Assembly (NCBI GenBank): GCA_017503305.1
Contig: JAFVTJ010000148.1
Location: forward strand, 1 to 7,418
Length of the DNA: 7,418 nucleotides
Direction: 5' to 3'
From: Clostridia bacterium
GTDB taxonomy: Bacteria > Bacillota_A > Clostridia > Oscillospirales > Acutalibacteraceae
The position numbers and the translations under genes were made by a program. Below, in pieces: positions 1 to 6,301 of this stretch. Position 1 is the stretch's first letter; each line of letters begins with the position of its first letter. The notes under the pieces are model-generated. The model saw only the letters and a list, made by a program, of their open reading frames with translations, ran no database searches and was not told the DNA's origin.

Positions 1-1518
1 GATACCCTTGTGAGTACCTGCTACCTTAAAGTCCATATCGCCGTAGAAGTCTTCAAGACCTTGGATATCAACCATTGTCATAAAGTCGCCGTAAACGCCT
101 TCGTCACCGGTGATAAGGCCGGAAGAAATACCTGCAACGGGGGCCTTAAGCGGAACACCTGCAGCCATAAGCGCTAAGGTAGAGCCACAAATTGAACCCT
201 GTGAAGTAGAACCGTTTGAAGAAAGAACTTCCGATACTACGCGGATTGCATAGGGGAATTCGTCAATGCTGGGGATTACGGGAACTAAAGCCTTTTCAGC
301 CAAAGCGCCGTGACCGATTTCGCGTCTGCCGGGGCCACGTGAAGGCTTGGTTTCGCCTACTGAGTAGGACGGGAAGTTGTAGTGGTGGATATATCTCTTA
401 GAAACTTCTTCGTCAAGACCGTCAAGCTTTTGAGCTTCGCTTACGGGAGCTAAAGTTGCGATTGAAAGTACCTGAGTTTGACCACGGGTGAACATACCGC
501 TACCGTGTACACGTGGAAGAAGGTCAACCTTTGCATCAAGCGGACGGATTTCATCAATGCCACGGCCGTCAACACGCTTCTTTTCATCCTTAAGCCAAGC
601 GCGAACAACGTGCTTTTGAACAAGGTACATAATTTCGTCAAGTTTGCCTTCATTTCCCTCAAAGCGTTCATCAAACTTTTCGTGAACAGCGTTGTAAATA
701 GGAAGTAAAGCGGCGTCACGTACTAACTTGTCGTCGGTATCAAGCGCTTTTTTAACGTCTTCAATGCAGAATTCTTCAATTTCTGCCATAATTGCGGGAT
801 CGGGATCGTTTGACTGGAACTGGAACTTTTCTTTACCAATTTCGGCAACGATGCCGTTAATAAACTTAACAACTTCCTTGTTAACTTCGTGACCTGCCAT
901 AATGCAGTCGAACATAAGGTCGTCAGGAATTTCGTTACCGCCGGCTTCAATCATAGCAACCAAATCAGCGGTGGAAGAAACGGTTAAGTTAAGGTCGGTC
1001 TTTGCTCTTTGTTCGAGTGTGGGGTTGATAACAATTTCGCCGTCAACCAAACCTACGTTTACGCTGGAGATAGGACCGGCCCAAGGGATGTCCGAAATAG
1101 CGATAGCAGCCGATACACCGATAGCAGCCGCAACTTCGGGTGAGCAGTCGGGGTCAACCGACATAACGGTAGCCACTACCGAGCAATCGTTACGCATATC
1201 CTTGGGGAACAAGTGGCGGATAGGACGGTCAATACAGCGGGAAGCCAAAACAGCCTTGTCGCTTGCCTTACCTTCACGGCGTGTGAAAGAGCCGGGGATA
1301 CGGCCTACTGAATACATTTTTTCTTCATAGTCAACTGAAAGCGGGAAAAAGTCAACGCCTTCGCGGGGCTTTGCCGAAGCGGTAACGGTACAAAGTACGC
1401 GTGTGTCGCCATAGCAAGACATAATTGCCGCATTTGCAAGGCCTGCCATCATACCTGTTTCAAGTCTTAAAGGTCTGCCTGCAAGGGTGGTTTCATAAAC
1501 TTTGTAGTTTTCGAACAT
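1..1518 (-). CDS. pnp: Polyribonucleotide nucleotidyltransferase (PNPase), 3'-truncated by window edge
   Basis: PNPase degrades RNA 3'-to-5' by phosphorolysis, releasing nucleoside diphosphates, and works as a cytoplasmic trimer in mRNA turnover. My reverse-strand translation starts MFENYK and stays open for 506 codons to the window edge. The first RNase PH-like core carries FTRREGKAS (residues 78-86, matching the RNA-contacting FFRR loop) and RCIDRPIRHLFPK (94-106). The second core starts near RVDGRGIDEIRP (315-326). It includes the phosphate-site serine cluster NGSTSQGS (435-442) and the acidic GDMDFKVAG motif (493-501), which carries catalytic aspartates in this family. The family is usually about 700 residues, so the end of the second core and the C-terminal KH and S1 domains should lie beyond the left edge. 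The start is ATG, seven bases after AGGAG (plus-strand CTCCT near 1526-1530). It lies downstream of rpsO on the same strand, the usual bacterial order. No frameshift was seen. Confidence 0.97.
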   Translation of the reverse strand, partial: MFENYKVYETTLAGRPLRLETGMMAGLANAAIMSCYGDTRVLCTVTASAKPREGVDFFPLSVDYEEKMYSVGRIPGSFTRREGKASDKAVLASRCIDRPIRHLFPKDMRNDCSVVATVMSVDPDCSPEVAAAIGVSAAIAISDIPWAGPISSVNVGLVDGEIVINPTLEQRAKTDLNLTVSSTADLVAMIEAGGNEIPDDLMFDCIMAGHEVNKEVVKFINGIVAEIGKEKFQFQSNDPDPAIMAEIEEFCIEDVKKALDTDDKLVRDAALLPIYNAVHEKFDERFEGNEGKLDEIMYLVQKHVVRAWLKDEKKRVDGRGIDEIRPLDAKVDLLPRVHGSGMFTRGQTQVLSIATLAPVSEAQKLDGLDEEVSKRYIHHYNFPSYSVGETKPSRGPGRREIGHGALAEKALVPVIPSIDEFPYAIRVVSEVLSSNGSTSQGSICGSTLALMAAGVPLKAPVAGISSGLITGDEGVYGDFMTMVDIQGLEDFYGDMDFKVAGTHKGI

Positions 1519-1570
1519 TTTTATTCTCCTTTTTTAAATTTGAGACATTCGGTTAGCAATAAAGCCAATA

Positions 1571-1607
1571 CCTAAAAGCCTTTAGGCACTCGATTTACCG
1601 CTAAATC
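1571..1607 (-). promoter_or_regulatory. Two tandem small hairpins in the pnp leader
   Basis: The rpsO-pnp intergenic region carries two adjacent perfect hairpins upstream of the pnp ribosome binding site. On the plus strand one is CCTAAA (1571-1576) with TTTAGG (1581-1586), and the other is GATTTA (1592-1597) with TAAATC (1602-1607). Each has six base pairs and a four-base loop. Neither is followed by a T-tract, so they do not look like terminators. In enterobacteria the pnp leader folds into a structure that is cut by RNase III and used for PNPase autoregulation; a similar role here is only an inference from position. Confidence 0.35.
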
Positions 1608-1639
1608 ACGAAAATCCCATTTTGTTTTAAATATTTTAC

Positions 1640-1668
1640 AAGGCAGACTGCATAACACAGCCTGCCTT
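1640..1668 (-). terminator. Stem-loop after rpsO: weak terminator or processing site
   Basis: An 11-bp stem (1640-1650 with 1658-1668) has a 7-base loop and contains one position that is a G-U wobble in the minus-strand RNA. It begins about 12 bases after the rpsO stop. The bases after the stem on the minus strand are T/A mixed (TTGTAAAATATTT) rather than a clean T-run. It therefore looks like a partial terminator, a 3'-end stabiliser or an RNase processing site that still lets transcription pass into pnp. The plus-strand side is followed by TATTTTG, so weak termination in that direction is also possible. Confidence 0.5.
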
Positions 1669-1680
1669 ATTTTGCGTAAA

Positions 1681-1944
1681 TTACTTACGAAGACCGAGTC
1701 TCTTAACGATAGAACGATATCTTTCAACGTCGTTCTTCATAAGGTAAGCAAGAAGGTTTCTTCTGTGACCTACCATTTTGAGAAGACCGCGGTAAGAATG
1801 CTTATCCTTCGGATGAGCCTTAAGGTGATCGTTAAGTTCGTTGATTCTTGTGGTAAGAAGAGCAATTTGAACTTCAGGTGAACCTGTGTCGCCTTCGTGT
1901 GTAGCGTATTCAGCTAAAACCTGATTCTTAACGTCTTTAGTCAT
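1681..1944 (-). CDS. rpsO: 30S ribosomal protein S15
   Basis: S15 is a primary binder of the 16S rRNA central domain (helices 20-22) and helps form the subunit platform and bridge B4. The protein is 87 residues, against 88-89 in most bacteria. It shows the family core: [16 protein letters not shown] (16-31), [17 protein letters not shown] (34-50) and [16 protein letters not shown] (53-68), ending in the basic IVKRLGLRK. The ATG start follows a good AAAGGAGTG site. A strong promoter lies about 105 bases upstream, and pnp follows 162 bases downstream on the same strand. S15 commonly represses its own translation by binding its mRNA leader; the leader is described separately. Confidence 0.98.
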   Translation of the reverse strand: MTKDVKNQVLAEYATHEGDTGSPEVQIALLTTRINELNDHLKAHPKDKHSYRGLLKMVGHRRNLLAYLMKNDVERYRSIVKRLGLRK

Positions 1945-2050
1945 TGTGTTTTCACTCCTTTATAAGATTTAAAATCAACCTGCGTAAACCAAGCCAAAGG
2001 TCATTAGTGAATCCCAAAGGGCAGACGCCTAAAGCATAGTATACGTAAGC
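1945..2050 (-). promoter_or_regulatory. rpsO 5' leader, candidate S15 autoregulatory region
   Basis: The predicted transcript has a leader of roughly 105 bases, long for such a short gene. It contains two copies of CCTTTGG (plus-strand CCAAAGG at 1994-2000 and 2014-2020), exactly 20 bases apart. A possible enclosing helix pairs GTCTGC (2021-2026 region) with GCAGGT (1978-1983 region), including two G-U pairs. A nine-codon reading frame (1975-2004, MTFGLVYAG) starts inside it, but its ribosome binding site is poor. Structured S15-binding leaders are known in several bacterial phyla, and their architectures differ between phyla. Calling this one is an inference from position and structure. Confidence 0.35.
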
Positions 2051-2056
2051 TATCAC

Positions 2057-2085
2057 AGTATAGCACACAAAAACCAAATTGTAAA
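2057..2085 (-). promoter_or_regulatory. Promoter of rpsO-pnp (extended -10, sigma-A type)
   Basis: On the minus strand, TTTACA (complement of 2080-2085) and TATACT (complement of 2057-2062) are separated by exactly 17 bases. The -10 is preceded by TGC, giving an extended -10. An eight-base T run on the plus strand (2089-2096), A-rich on the transcribed side, sits just upstream of the -35 like an UP element. The start of transcription is expected near 2050. Confidence 0.8.
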
Positions 2086-2139
2086 GTGTTTTTTTTATTT
2101 TGGACACAAAAAATTTTATTATTCAAAATAAAAAATATA

Positions 2140-2181
2140 TTGTGTTAATATTATAAAGATGCTATAATATAATAGTATAAT
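2140..2181 (+). promoter_or_regulatory. Promoter of the glycopolymer operon, with repeated -10 hexamers
   Basis: TTGTGT (2140-2145) is followed after 17 bases by a perfect TATAAT (2163-2168), preceded by TGC for an extended -10. Two further perfect TATAAT hexamers occur at 2168-2173 (overlapping by one base) and 2176-2181. Only the first has an ideally spaced -35. Transcription should start near 2175, leaving a leader of about 30 bases. The region upstream, 2097-2140, is very AT-rich and lies back to back with the rpsO promoter. Confidence 0.75.
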
Positions 2182-2204
2182 TATGTGCAATGGTGGGTGA
2201 TTAG

Positions 2205-3314
2205 TTGAAGGCTATACTCTTTTTGGCAGTTTCTGCTTTGCGCGTGGCCTATTTCTTTTTTAAGCTTTTCTTAAAGCCCAAGGAAAAAATTACCTTTTTA
2301 AGCCGTCAAAGCAATACTCCTTCGGTTGATTTTGAGTATTTAGAAAAAGCTATAAAGGCACAGGGCTTTAAGGGCGAAGTTAAAATGCTTTGCAAAATGA
2401 TTGCACCTTCGCTTAAGGGTAAAATCGCTTACGCTTTTCACATTTTGGCACAAATGTATCACATCGCCACCTCGCGCGTGGTGGTAATAGACGGCTATAA
2501 CATTGCGGTGTGTGTTTTAAAGCACAAAAAAGACCAAAAATTTGTACAGCTGTGGCACGCCCTCAACATTGTTAAAAAATTTGGCTATGGCGCACTCGAT
2601 AAGCCGTGGGGACACAAGTCTTCAACCGCAAAGGCTATGTGTATGCACAAAAATTATACCCATATCATCGCCTGTAGCGAGGCTTCGGGCAGGGTACTTT
2701 GTGAATTTTTTGGTGCAGAAGGTGACAAAATGGTTTTGTTACCCTTGCCCAGAATTGAATATATTTTAAAAAGTCCGCAAAATCACGCCGCTATTAAAGA
2801 AATTTACCCGACTGTTTTCGAAAAACCGATTTTGTTATATGCTCCAACCTTCCGCGGTGAGCAGGTTGACCTTTCGTGGATAGAAAAAACGGTGGATTTT
2901 GGCAAATATAACGTGGTTGTAAAGCTTCATCCTGCCGATAAATACGGTATTGCCGATAAGGTGGACAAGCGCGTTATTTGTGATGAAAGCTTTTCTTCTT
3001 TCGAATGGATGAAGGTCTGCGATAGCCTTGTTACCGACTATTCGGGTATGGGCTTTGAAGCAATGCTTAGAAACAAAAAGGTTTACTACTATTTGTACGA
3101 CTATAAGGATTATAGCCAAAATAACGGTCTTAATTTGGACCTGTTTTCCGAAGCAATTAGCCCTTACGTTACCGAAAATAAAGATGATTTAAAGCGTATT
3201 TTGGAAAAGGAATACGATTTTTCTAAGACACAAATGTTTACCAAAAAATATTTGAGCGTTTCAACCGAAAACTGTGCCGACCAATTGGCGCGATTTATCA
3301 TTAGCCTTGTTTAA
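2205..3314 (+). CDS. CDP-glycerol glycerophosphotransferase family protein (TagB/TagF-like)
   Basis: This 369-residue protein fits the family that transfers polyol-phosphate from a CDP-activated donor to a lipid-linked acceptor, priming or extending wall teichoic acid at the inner membrane face. A hydrophobic/amphipathic N-terminus (residues 3-24) could hold it at the membrane. Family motifs follow in order: QLWHALNIVKKFG (115-127, with His118 matching the first conserved histidine), LLYAPTFRG (210-218), VVKLHPADK (238-246, His242) and VTDYSGMGFEAML (276-288), then YYYLYDYKDY (294-303). These are the donor-phosphate-binding signatures of the CDP-glycerol transferase C-terminal domain. The start is TTG; GGTGGGTGAT just upstream matches the anti-Shine-Dalgarno well with correct spacing. 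The protein is shorter than polymerising TagF and nearer TagB in size. Whether it primes or polymerises, and with glycerol- or ribitol-phosphate, cannot be read from the sequence. It is the first gene of the operon. Confidence 0.9.
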   Translation: MKAILFLAVSALRVAYFFFKLFLKPKEKITFLSRQSNTPSVDFEYLEKAIKAQGFKGEVKMLCKMIAPSLKGKIAYAFHILAQMYHIATSRVVVIDGYNIAVCVLKHKKDQKFVQLWHALNIVKKFGYGALDKPWGHKSSTAKAMCMHKNYTHIIACSEASGRVLCEFFGAEGDKMVLLPLPRIEYILKSPQNHAAIKEIYPTVFEKPILLYAPTFRGEQVDLSWIEKTVDFGKYNVVVKLHPADKYGIADKVDKRVICDESFSSFEWMKVCDSLVTDYSGMGFEAMLRNKKVYYYLYDYKDYSQNNGLNLDLFSEAISPYVTENKDDLKRILEKEYDFSKTQMFTKKYLSVSTENCADQLARFIISLV

Positions 3315-3326
3315 AGAGGGTGCATT

Positions 3327-4145
3327 ATGGAAGAAAATAAAATTTTAGAAGAAATACACCAGCTTCAAGCTTTGGAGCTAGCCATTTTAAAGGACGTTGC
3401 CGAGGTTTGCAAAAAGCACGATATTCAGTTCTTCTTGGGCGAGGGTACGCTTTTGGGCGCTATTCGCCACAAGGGCTTTATCCCGTGGGATGACGACGTG
3501 GATTTAATTATGGAAAGAAGCGAGTACGAACGCTTTTTAAAGGTGGCCCAGGAAGAGCTTGCCGATAAATATCAAGTCCAGCATCCCACAACAGTGGATA
3601 ACTATTGGTCGCCCTTTATTAAGGTAAGACAGCTTACGGGGGATTTCTCATTCCGTCAGTCGCATATTTCCCACCTAACCCAAAATAACGGGCCTTATAT
3701 TGATATTTTCCCAATGGAATTTGTCCCTGAAAAAATGAGCTTTAAAATTAAAAAAACCGGTTTTCTTATCAGGTTTTATCGCGGTATGCTTTCCTATAAA
3801 TTGGGTCTTCGCAAGCCACCGCATTTTTATGGTAAAATACTTAAATTTGTTTCAAACTTTTATTCGGTAAAGGCTATTCACAAGGGACTACAAAAGAATT
3901 TCACCTGCTTTGGCAGTGGTAAAAAGCCTTACATGGCAACCTTTTCTTCTTACCATCCCTTAAAAAGCCAAATTTGCCGAAGCGAATGCTACGATAAAAT
4001 GCTTTGGTGGGATTTTGAGGACGTTAAAATGCCCGTACCCGTGGGTTATGATGAAATTTTAACCACTATTTACGGCGATTATATGACTCCGCCCCCTGAG
4101 GAAAACAGGGTTATAAAGCACCACTTTTACAGTGGAGACCATTAA
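3327..4145 (+). CDS. licD: LicD family phosphotransferase
   Basis: LicD proteins belong to a nucleotidyltransferase-like superfamily that transfers phospho-substituents, classically phosphorylcholine from CDP-choline, onto teichoic acid or capsule sugars. The 272-residue sequence has the family block FFLGEGTLLGAIRHKGFIPW (35-54) followed by DDDVD (55-59). These acidic residues are the expected metal and catalytic site. YIDIFPMEFVP (124-134) and the C-terminal PVGYDEILTTIYGDYMTPPP (238-257) complete the pattern. There is no signal peptide or membrane helix, so it should act in the cytoplasm. It begins 12 bases after the upstream gene, with GAGGGTG as ribosome binding site. No choline uptake, choline kinase or cytidylyltransferase gene (LicA/B/C) is visible here. 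The transferred group may therefore not be choline; glycerol-phosphate or another CDP-activated group is possible. Confidence 0.92.
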   Translation: MEENKILEEIHQLQALELAILKDVAEVCKKHDIQFFLGEGTLLGAIRHKGFIPWDDDVDLIMERSEYERFLKVAQEELADKYQVQHPTTVDNYWSPFIKVRQLTGDFSFRQSHISHLTQNNGPYIDIFPMEFVPEKMSFKIKKTGFLIRFYRGMLSYKLGLRKPPHFYGKILKFVSNFYSVKAIHKGLQKNFTCFGSGKKPYMATFSSYHPLKSQICRSECYDKMLWWDFEDVKMPVPVGYDEILTTIYGDYMTPPPEENRVIKHHFYSGDH

Positions 4146-4159
4146 GAAAGGTAAGACTA

Positions 4160-4942
4160 ATGTTTTTAAAAAGATTTTTTAACGATTTAATTAAATATAA
4201 AAAATATTTGGTCCATTCTACAAAGGCTTCGCTTAAAAGTGAGGTTGCGGGCTCCTACCTTGCGTGGTTTTGGTGGGTTTTAGAGCCGTTTTGCTTTATG
4301 CTTATCTATAAGTTTATCGCCGAAGAGGTTTTTCACAAAAAATTAGATTACGCTGCCTTGTTTGTCTTTTTAGGCCTTACTGTGTGGAATTTTTTTAACA
4401 AGTGTATGTCTTCCAGCGCAACCCTTTTAAAGCAAAACAAGGGTATTGTAACCAAGATTTATTTACCCAAGTACCTTATATATATAAGGGTTATGATGGT
4501 TAACGCCTTTAAAATGGCAATATCTTTAGGTATTTGTTTGGGTTTGGTGGCCTATTACCGCATAATGCCAAGCTGGCATATAGTGCTTATAATACCATGC
4601 CTTATTATGCTGGCACTTGTAACCTTTGGCTTTGGATGTATTGTTATGCACTGTGGTGTATACGTGCAAGACCTTTCAAAAATTGTGCGTATAGGCTTAC
4701 GCTTGGTATTCTATCTTTCGGGCGTGTTTTATAATATTGCCGCCCTTAAGCCGTACGGCAAAATTTTGCTTGATATCAACCCCGTTGCTCTTGCAATGGA
4801 GGGTTGCCGCAAAGCCTTAATGTACGGCGCCCAACCCGACTGGATAATGCTTGGCATTTGGACAGCGGTTGGCGCTGTGTTATCGGCTGTGGGCGTTGCG
4901 GTAGTTTACAAAAATGAAAATAATTACGGTAAGATATTATGA
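4160..4942 (+). CDS. ABC-2 type polysaccharide/teichoic acid export permease (TagG/Wzm-like)
   Basis: This is the membrane subunit of an ABC exporter that moves lipid-linked polymer from the inner to the outer membrane leaflet. The 260-residue protein has about six hydrophobic segments, near residues 34-52, 65-81, 112-133, 140-165, 178-195 and 228-250. The amphipathic N-terminus and [12 protein letters not shown] (33-44) are typical of the ABC-2 polysaccharide export permeases. So are [14 protein letters not shown] (93-106), which precedes the third helix, and [18 protein letters not shown] (206-223) near the end. The gene starts 14 bases after licD with AAGAAAGG upstream. It overlaps the ATPase gene by four bases (ATGA), indicating translational coupling and a shared complex. 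Substrate is inferred from the neighbouring polymerase-like and LicD genes, not from the permease itself. Confidence 0.92.
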   Translation: MFLKRFFNDLIKYKKYLVHSTKASLKSEVAGSYLAWFWWVLEPFCFMLIYKFIAEEVFHKKLDYAALFVFLGLTVWNFFNKCMSSSATLLKQNKGIVTKIYLPKYLIYIRVMMVNAFKMAISLGICLGLVAYYRIMPSWHIVLIIPCLIMLALVTFGFGCIVMHCGVYVQDLSKIVRIGLRLVFYLSGVFYNIAALKPYGKILLDINPVALAMEGCRKALMYGAQPDWIMLGIWTAVGAVLSAVGVAVVYKNENNYGKIL

Positions 4943-5673
4943 TGGAAAAAACTATTGAAGTTAAGAACTTAAAAATAAATTACAGAACAATGGAGCCTGT
5001 AAAGCTAAAACAGCTTTTAAAGCCTTCAAAGCGCACCGTTCGCGAGCACGCGGTTAAGGGCGTTTCGTTTGATATTTACAAGGGTGAAATTGTGGGCCTT
5101 ATCGGCCAAAACGGTAGCGGCAAGTCCACAACACTTCGCTGCCTTGCGGGTATAATCTCGCCCGACGAGGGTACGGTTAACCTTTTCGGCAACTCTGTAT
5201 CCTTGTTGGCAATTGGCGTTGGCTTTCAAAAGGAATTAACCGGCCGCGTTAATATAATGCTTTCGGGACTTTTAATGGGCTTTACCGCAAAGGAAATAAA
5301 ATCCAAAATGAAGGAAATTATCGAATTTTCGGAGCTTGGCAAGGCTATTGATAAACCGGTTAGCAGCTATTCAAGCGGTATGCATTCGCGCTTGGCTTTT
5401 GCTATTACGGCTATACTTGATACCGATATTCTGCTCGTTGACGAGGTTTTAAGCGTTGGCGACGCCCGCTTTAAGAAAAAGAGCCACCAAAAAATGAAAG
5501 AGCTTATTATGGATAAGGACCGTACGGTTATTATGATTTCGCACAACCTTGATACCTTGGCTTCTATGTGTAACCGCATAATTTGGCTCCACAAGGGCGA
5601 AATTAATATGGTTGGCAAGCCGAAGGAAGTGCTTAAAAAATATAACGAATTTATGACCTCGGGAATAAATTAA
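4939..5673 (+). CDS. ABC transporter ATP-binding protein, teichoic acid/polysaccharide export (TagH/Wzt-like)
   Basis: This is the ATPase subunit that pairs with the preceding permease to power polymer export. All nucleotide-binding motifs are intact: Walker [10 protein letters not shown] (56-64), Q-loop Gln97 in [11 protein letters not shown] signature [12 protein letters not shown] (144-155), Walker B ILLVDE (164-169), the D-loop region VLSVGDARF (170-178) and the switch His202 in MISHN. SSGM-type signatures and VLSVGDARF are characteristic of the polysaccharide/teichoic acid exporter ATPases (Wzt, TagH, RfbE). At 244 residues it is only the nucleotide-binding domain. It lacks the C-terminal carbohydrate-binding domain of long Wzt proteins and the extension of Bacillus TagH, so polymer recognition probably sits elsewhere. 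Two adjacent ATGs (4939 and 4942) could both serve as start; the first overlaps the permease stop. Confidence 0.94.
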   Translation: MMEKTIEVKNLKINYRTMEPVKLKQLLKPSKRTVREHAVKGVSFDIYKGEIVGLIGQNGSGKSTTLRCLAGIISPDEGTVNLFGNSVSLLAIGVGFQKELTGRVNIMLSGLLMGFTAKEIKSKMKEIIEFSELGKAIDKPVSSYSSGMHSRLAFAITAILDTDILLVDEVLSVGDARFKKKSHQKMKELIMDKDRTVIMISHNLDTLASMCNRIIWLHKGEINMVGKPKEVLKKYNEFMTSGIN

Positions 5674-5725
5674 GCACAATTTAGGTTTGCAAAGGTAAAA
5701 CCGTCTATTTTAAGGAGGACTTTAA

Positions 5726-6259
5726 ATGTCTAACATTTGGCACGATATTTCACCAAAAAGAATTGCCGCAGAAGAATTTATCTGTGTTATAGAAATTTCA
5801 AAGGGCAGCAAAAAGAAGTATGAGCTTGATAAGGAAACAGGTCATATAATCCTTGACCGTATACTTTACACCTCAACCCACTATCCCGCAAACTATGGCT
5901 TTATTCCGCGCACCTACGGTGACGACGGCGACCCGCTGGACGTTCTTTTGTTGTGCGCCGAAACACTTGAACCAATGACACTTGTTAAAGCAAAGCCGAT
6001 TGGTGTAATTTCTATGATAGATAACGGTCAGGGCGACGAGAAAATTATCGCTGTGCCCGTAAACGACCCAACCTATAACCATTATACCGATATTAGCGAG
6101 CTTCCCGCCCACATTTTTGAAGAAATGAGCCACTTCTTTACCGTTTATAAAAGCCTTGAAAACAAGCAAACCGCGGTTAACGAGGTAATGGGCCGCGACA
6201 ACGCGGTGCAAATAATTGAAAAAGCAATCAGCGATTATATAGAAGAATTTTGCAAATAA
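5726..6259 (+). CDS. ppa: Inorganic pyrophosphatase, family I
   Basis: This enzyme hydrolyses pyrophosphate to two phosphates in the cytoplasm, pulling biosynthetic reactions forward, including nucleotide-diphospho donor synthesis. The 177-residue length matches bacterial family I enzymes (about 175). Key blocks are KKYELDKETG (30-39), LYTSTHYPANYGFIP (47-61) and the signature DGDPLD (67-72), whose three aspartates bind metal. MIDNGQGDEKIIAVP (97-111) follows, with Asp99 and Asp104 matching the remaining metal ligands. The C-terminal helix YKSLENKQTAV (141-151) holds the substrate-binding Tyr/Lys residues. The ATG has a near-perfect AAGGAGGA six bases upstream. It follows the ABC ATPase gene by 52 bases with no convincing terminator or promoter between. 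Many Bacilli use the unrelated family II enzyme, so family I fits Clostridia better. Confidence 0.97.
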   Translation: MSNIWHDISPKRIAAEEFICVIEISKGSKKKYELDKETGHIILDRILYTSTHYPANYGFIPRTYGDDGDPLDVLLLCAETLEPMTLVKAKPIGVISMIDNGQGDEKIIAVPVNDPTYNHYTDISELPAHIFEEMSHFFTVYKSLENKQTAVNEVMGRDNAVQIIEKAISDYIEEFCK

Positions 6260-6266
6260 AACAAAA

Positions 6267-6285
6267 AACCCCGACCATATGGGTT
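6267..6285 (-). terminator. Weak minus-strand terminator-like hairpin
   Basis: On the minus strand AACCC and GGGTT can pair (plus 6281-6285 with 6267-6271) around a nine-base loop. They are followed by TTTTGTTTT. The T-tract is good but the five-pair stem is weak, and it lies beyond the stronger outward hairpin for minus-strand transcripts. It may be the decayed remnant of a bidirectional terminator directly after ppa. Confidence 0.3.
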
Positions 6286-6301
6286 GTACAGTTAAGGACA
6301 G

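Noticed and set aside
902..1330. A 142-codon plus-strand frame inside pnp
   Set aside because: It is antisense to a region that translates cleanly as conserved PNPase sequence, so it is a shadow frame.
1975..2004. A nine-codon leader peptide (MTFGLVYAG) upstream of rpsO as a real gene
   Set aside because: The ribosome binding site is poor and the peptide has no run of regulatory codons; it is kept only as part of the leader observation.
2104..2145. Inverted repeat ACACAA / TTGTGT and an AT-only stem (2114-2133) as a repressor operator
   Set aside because: The arms are short, widely spaced and in very AT-rich promoter DNA, where such matches occur by chance.
4939..5673. A drug- or bacteriocin-type ABC exporter
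   Set aside because: The SSGM-type signature, VLSVGDARF block and pairing with an ABC-2 polysaccharide-type permease beside polymer transferase genes fit glycopolymer export better.
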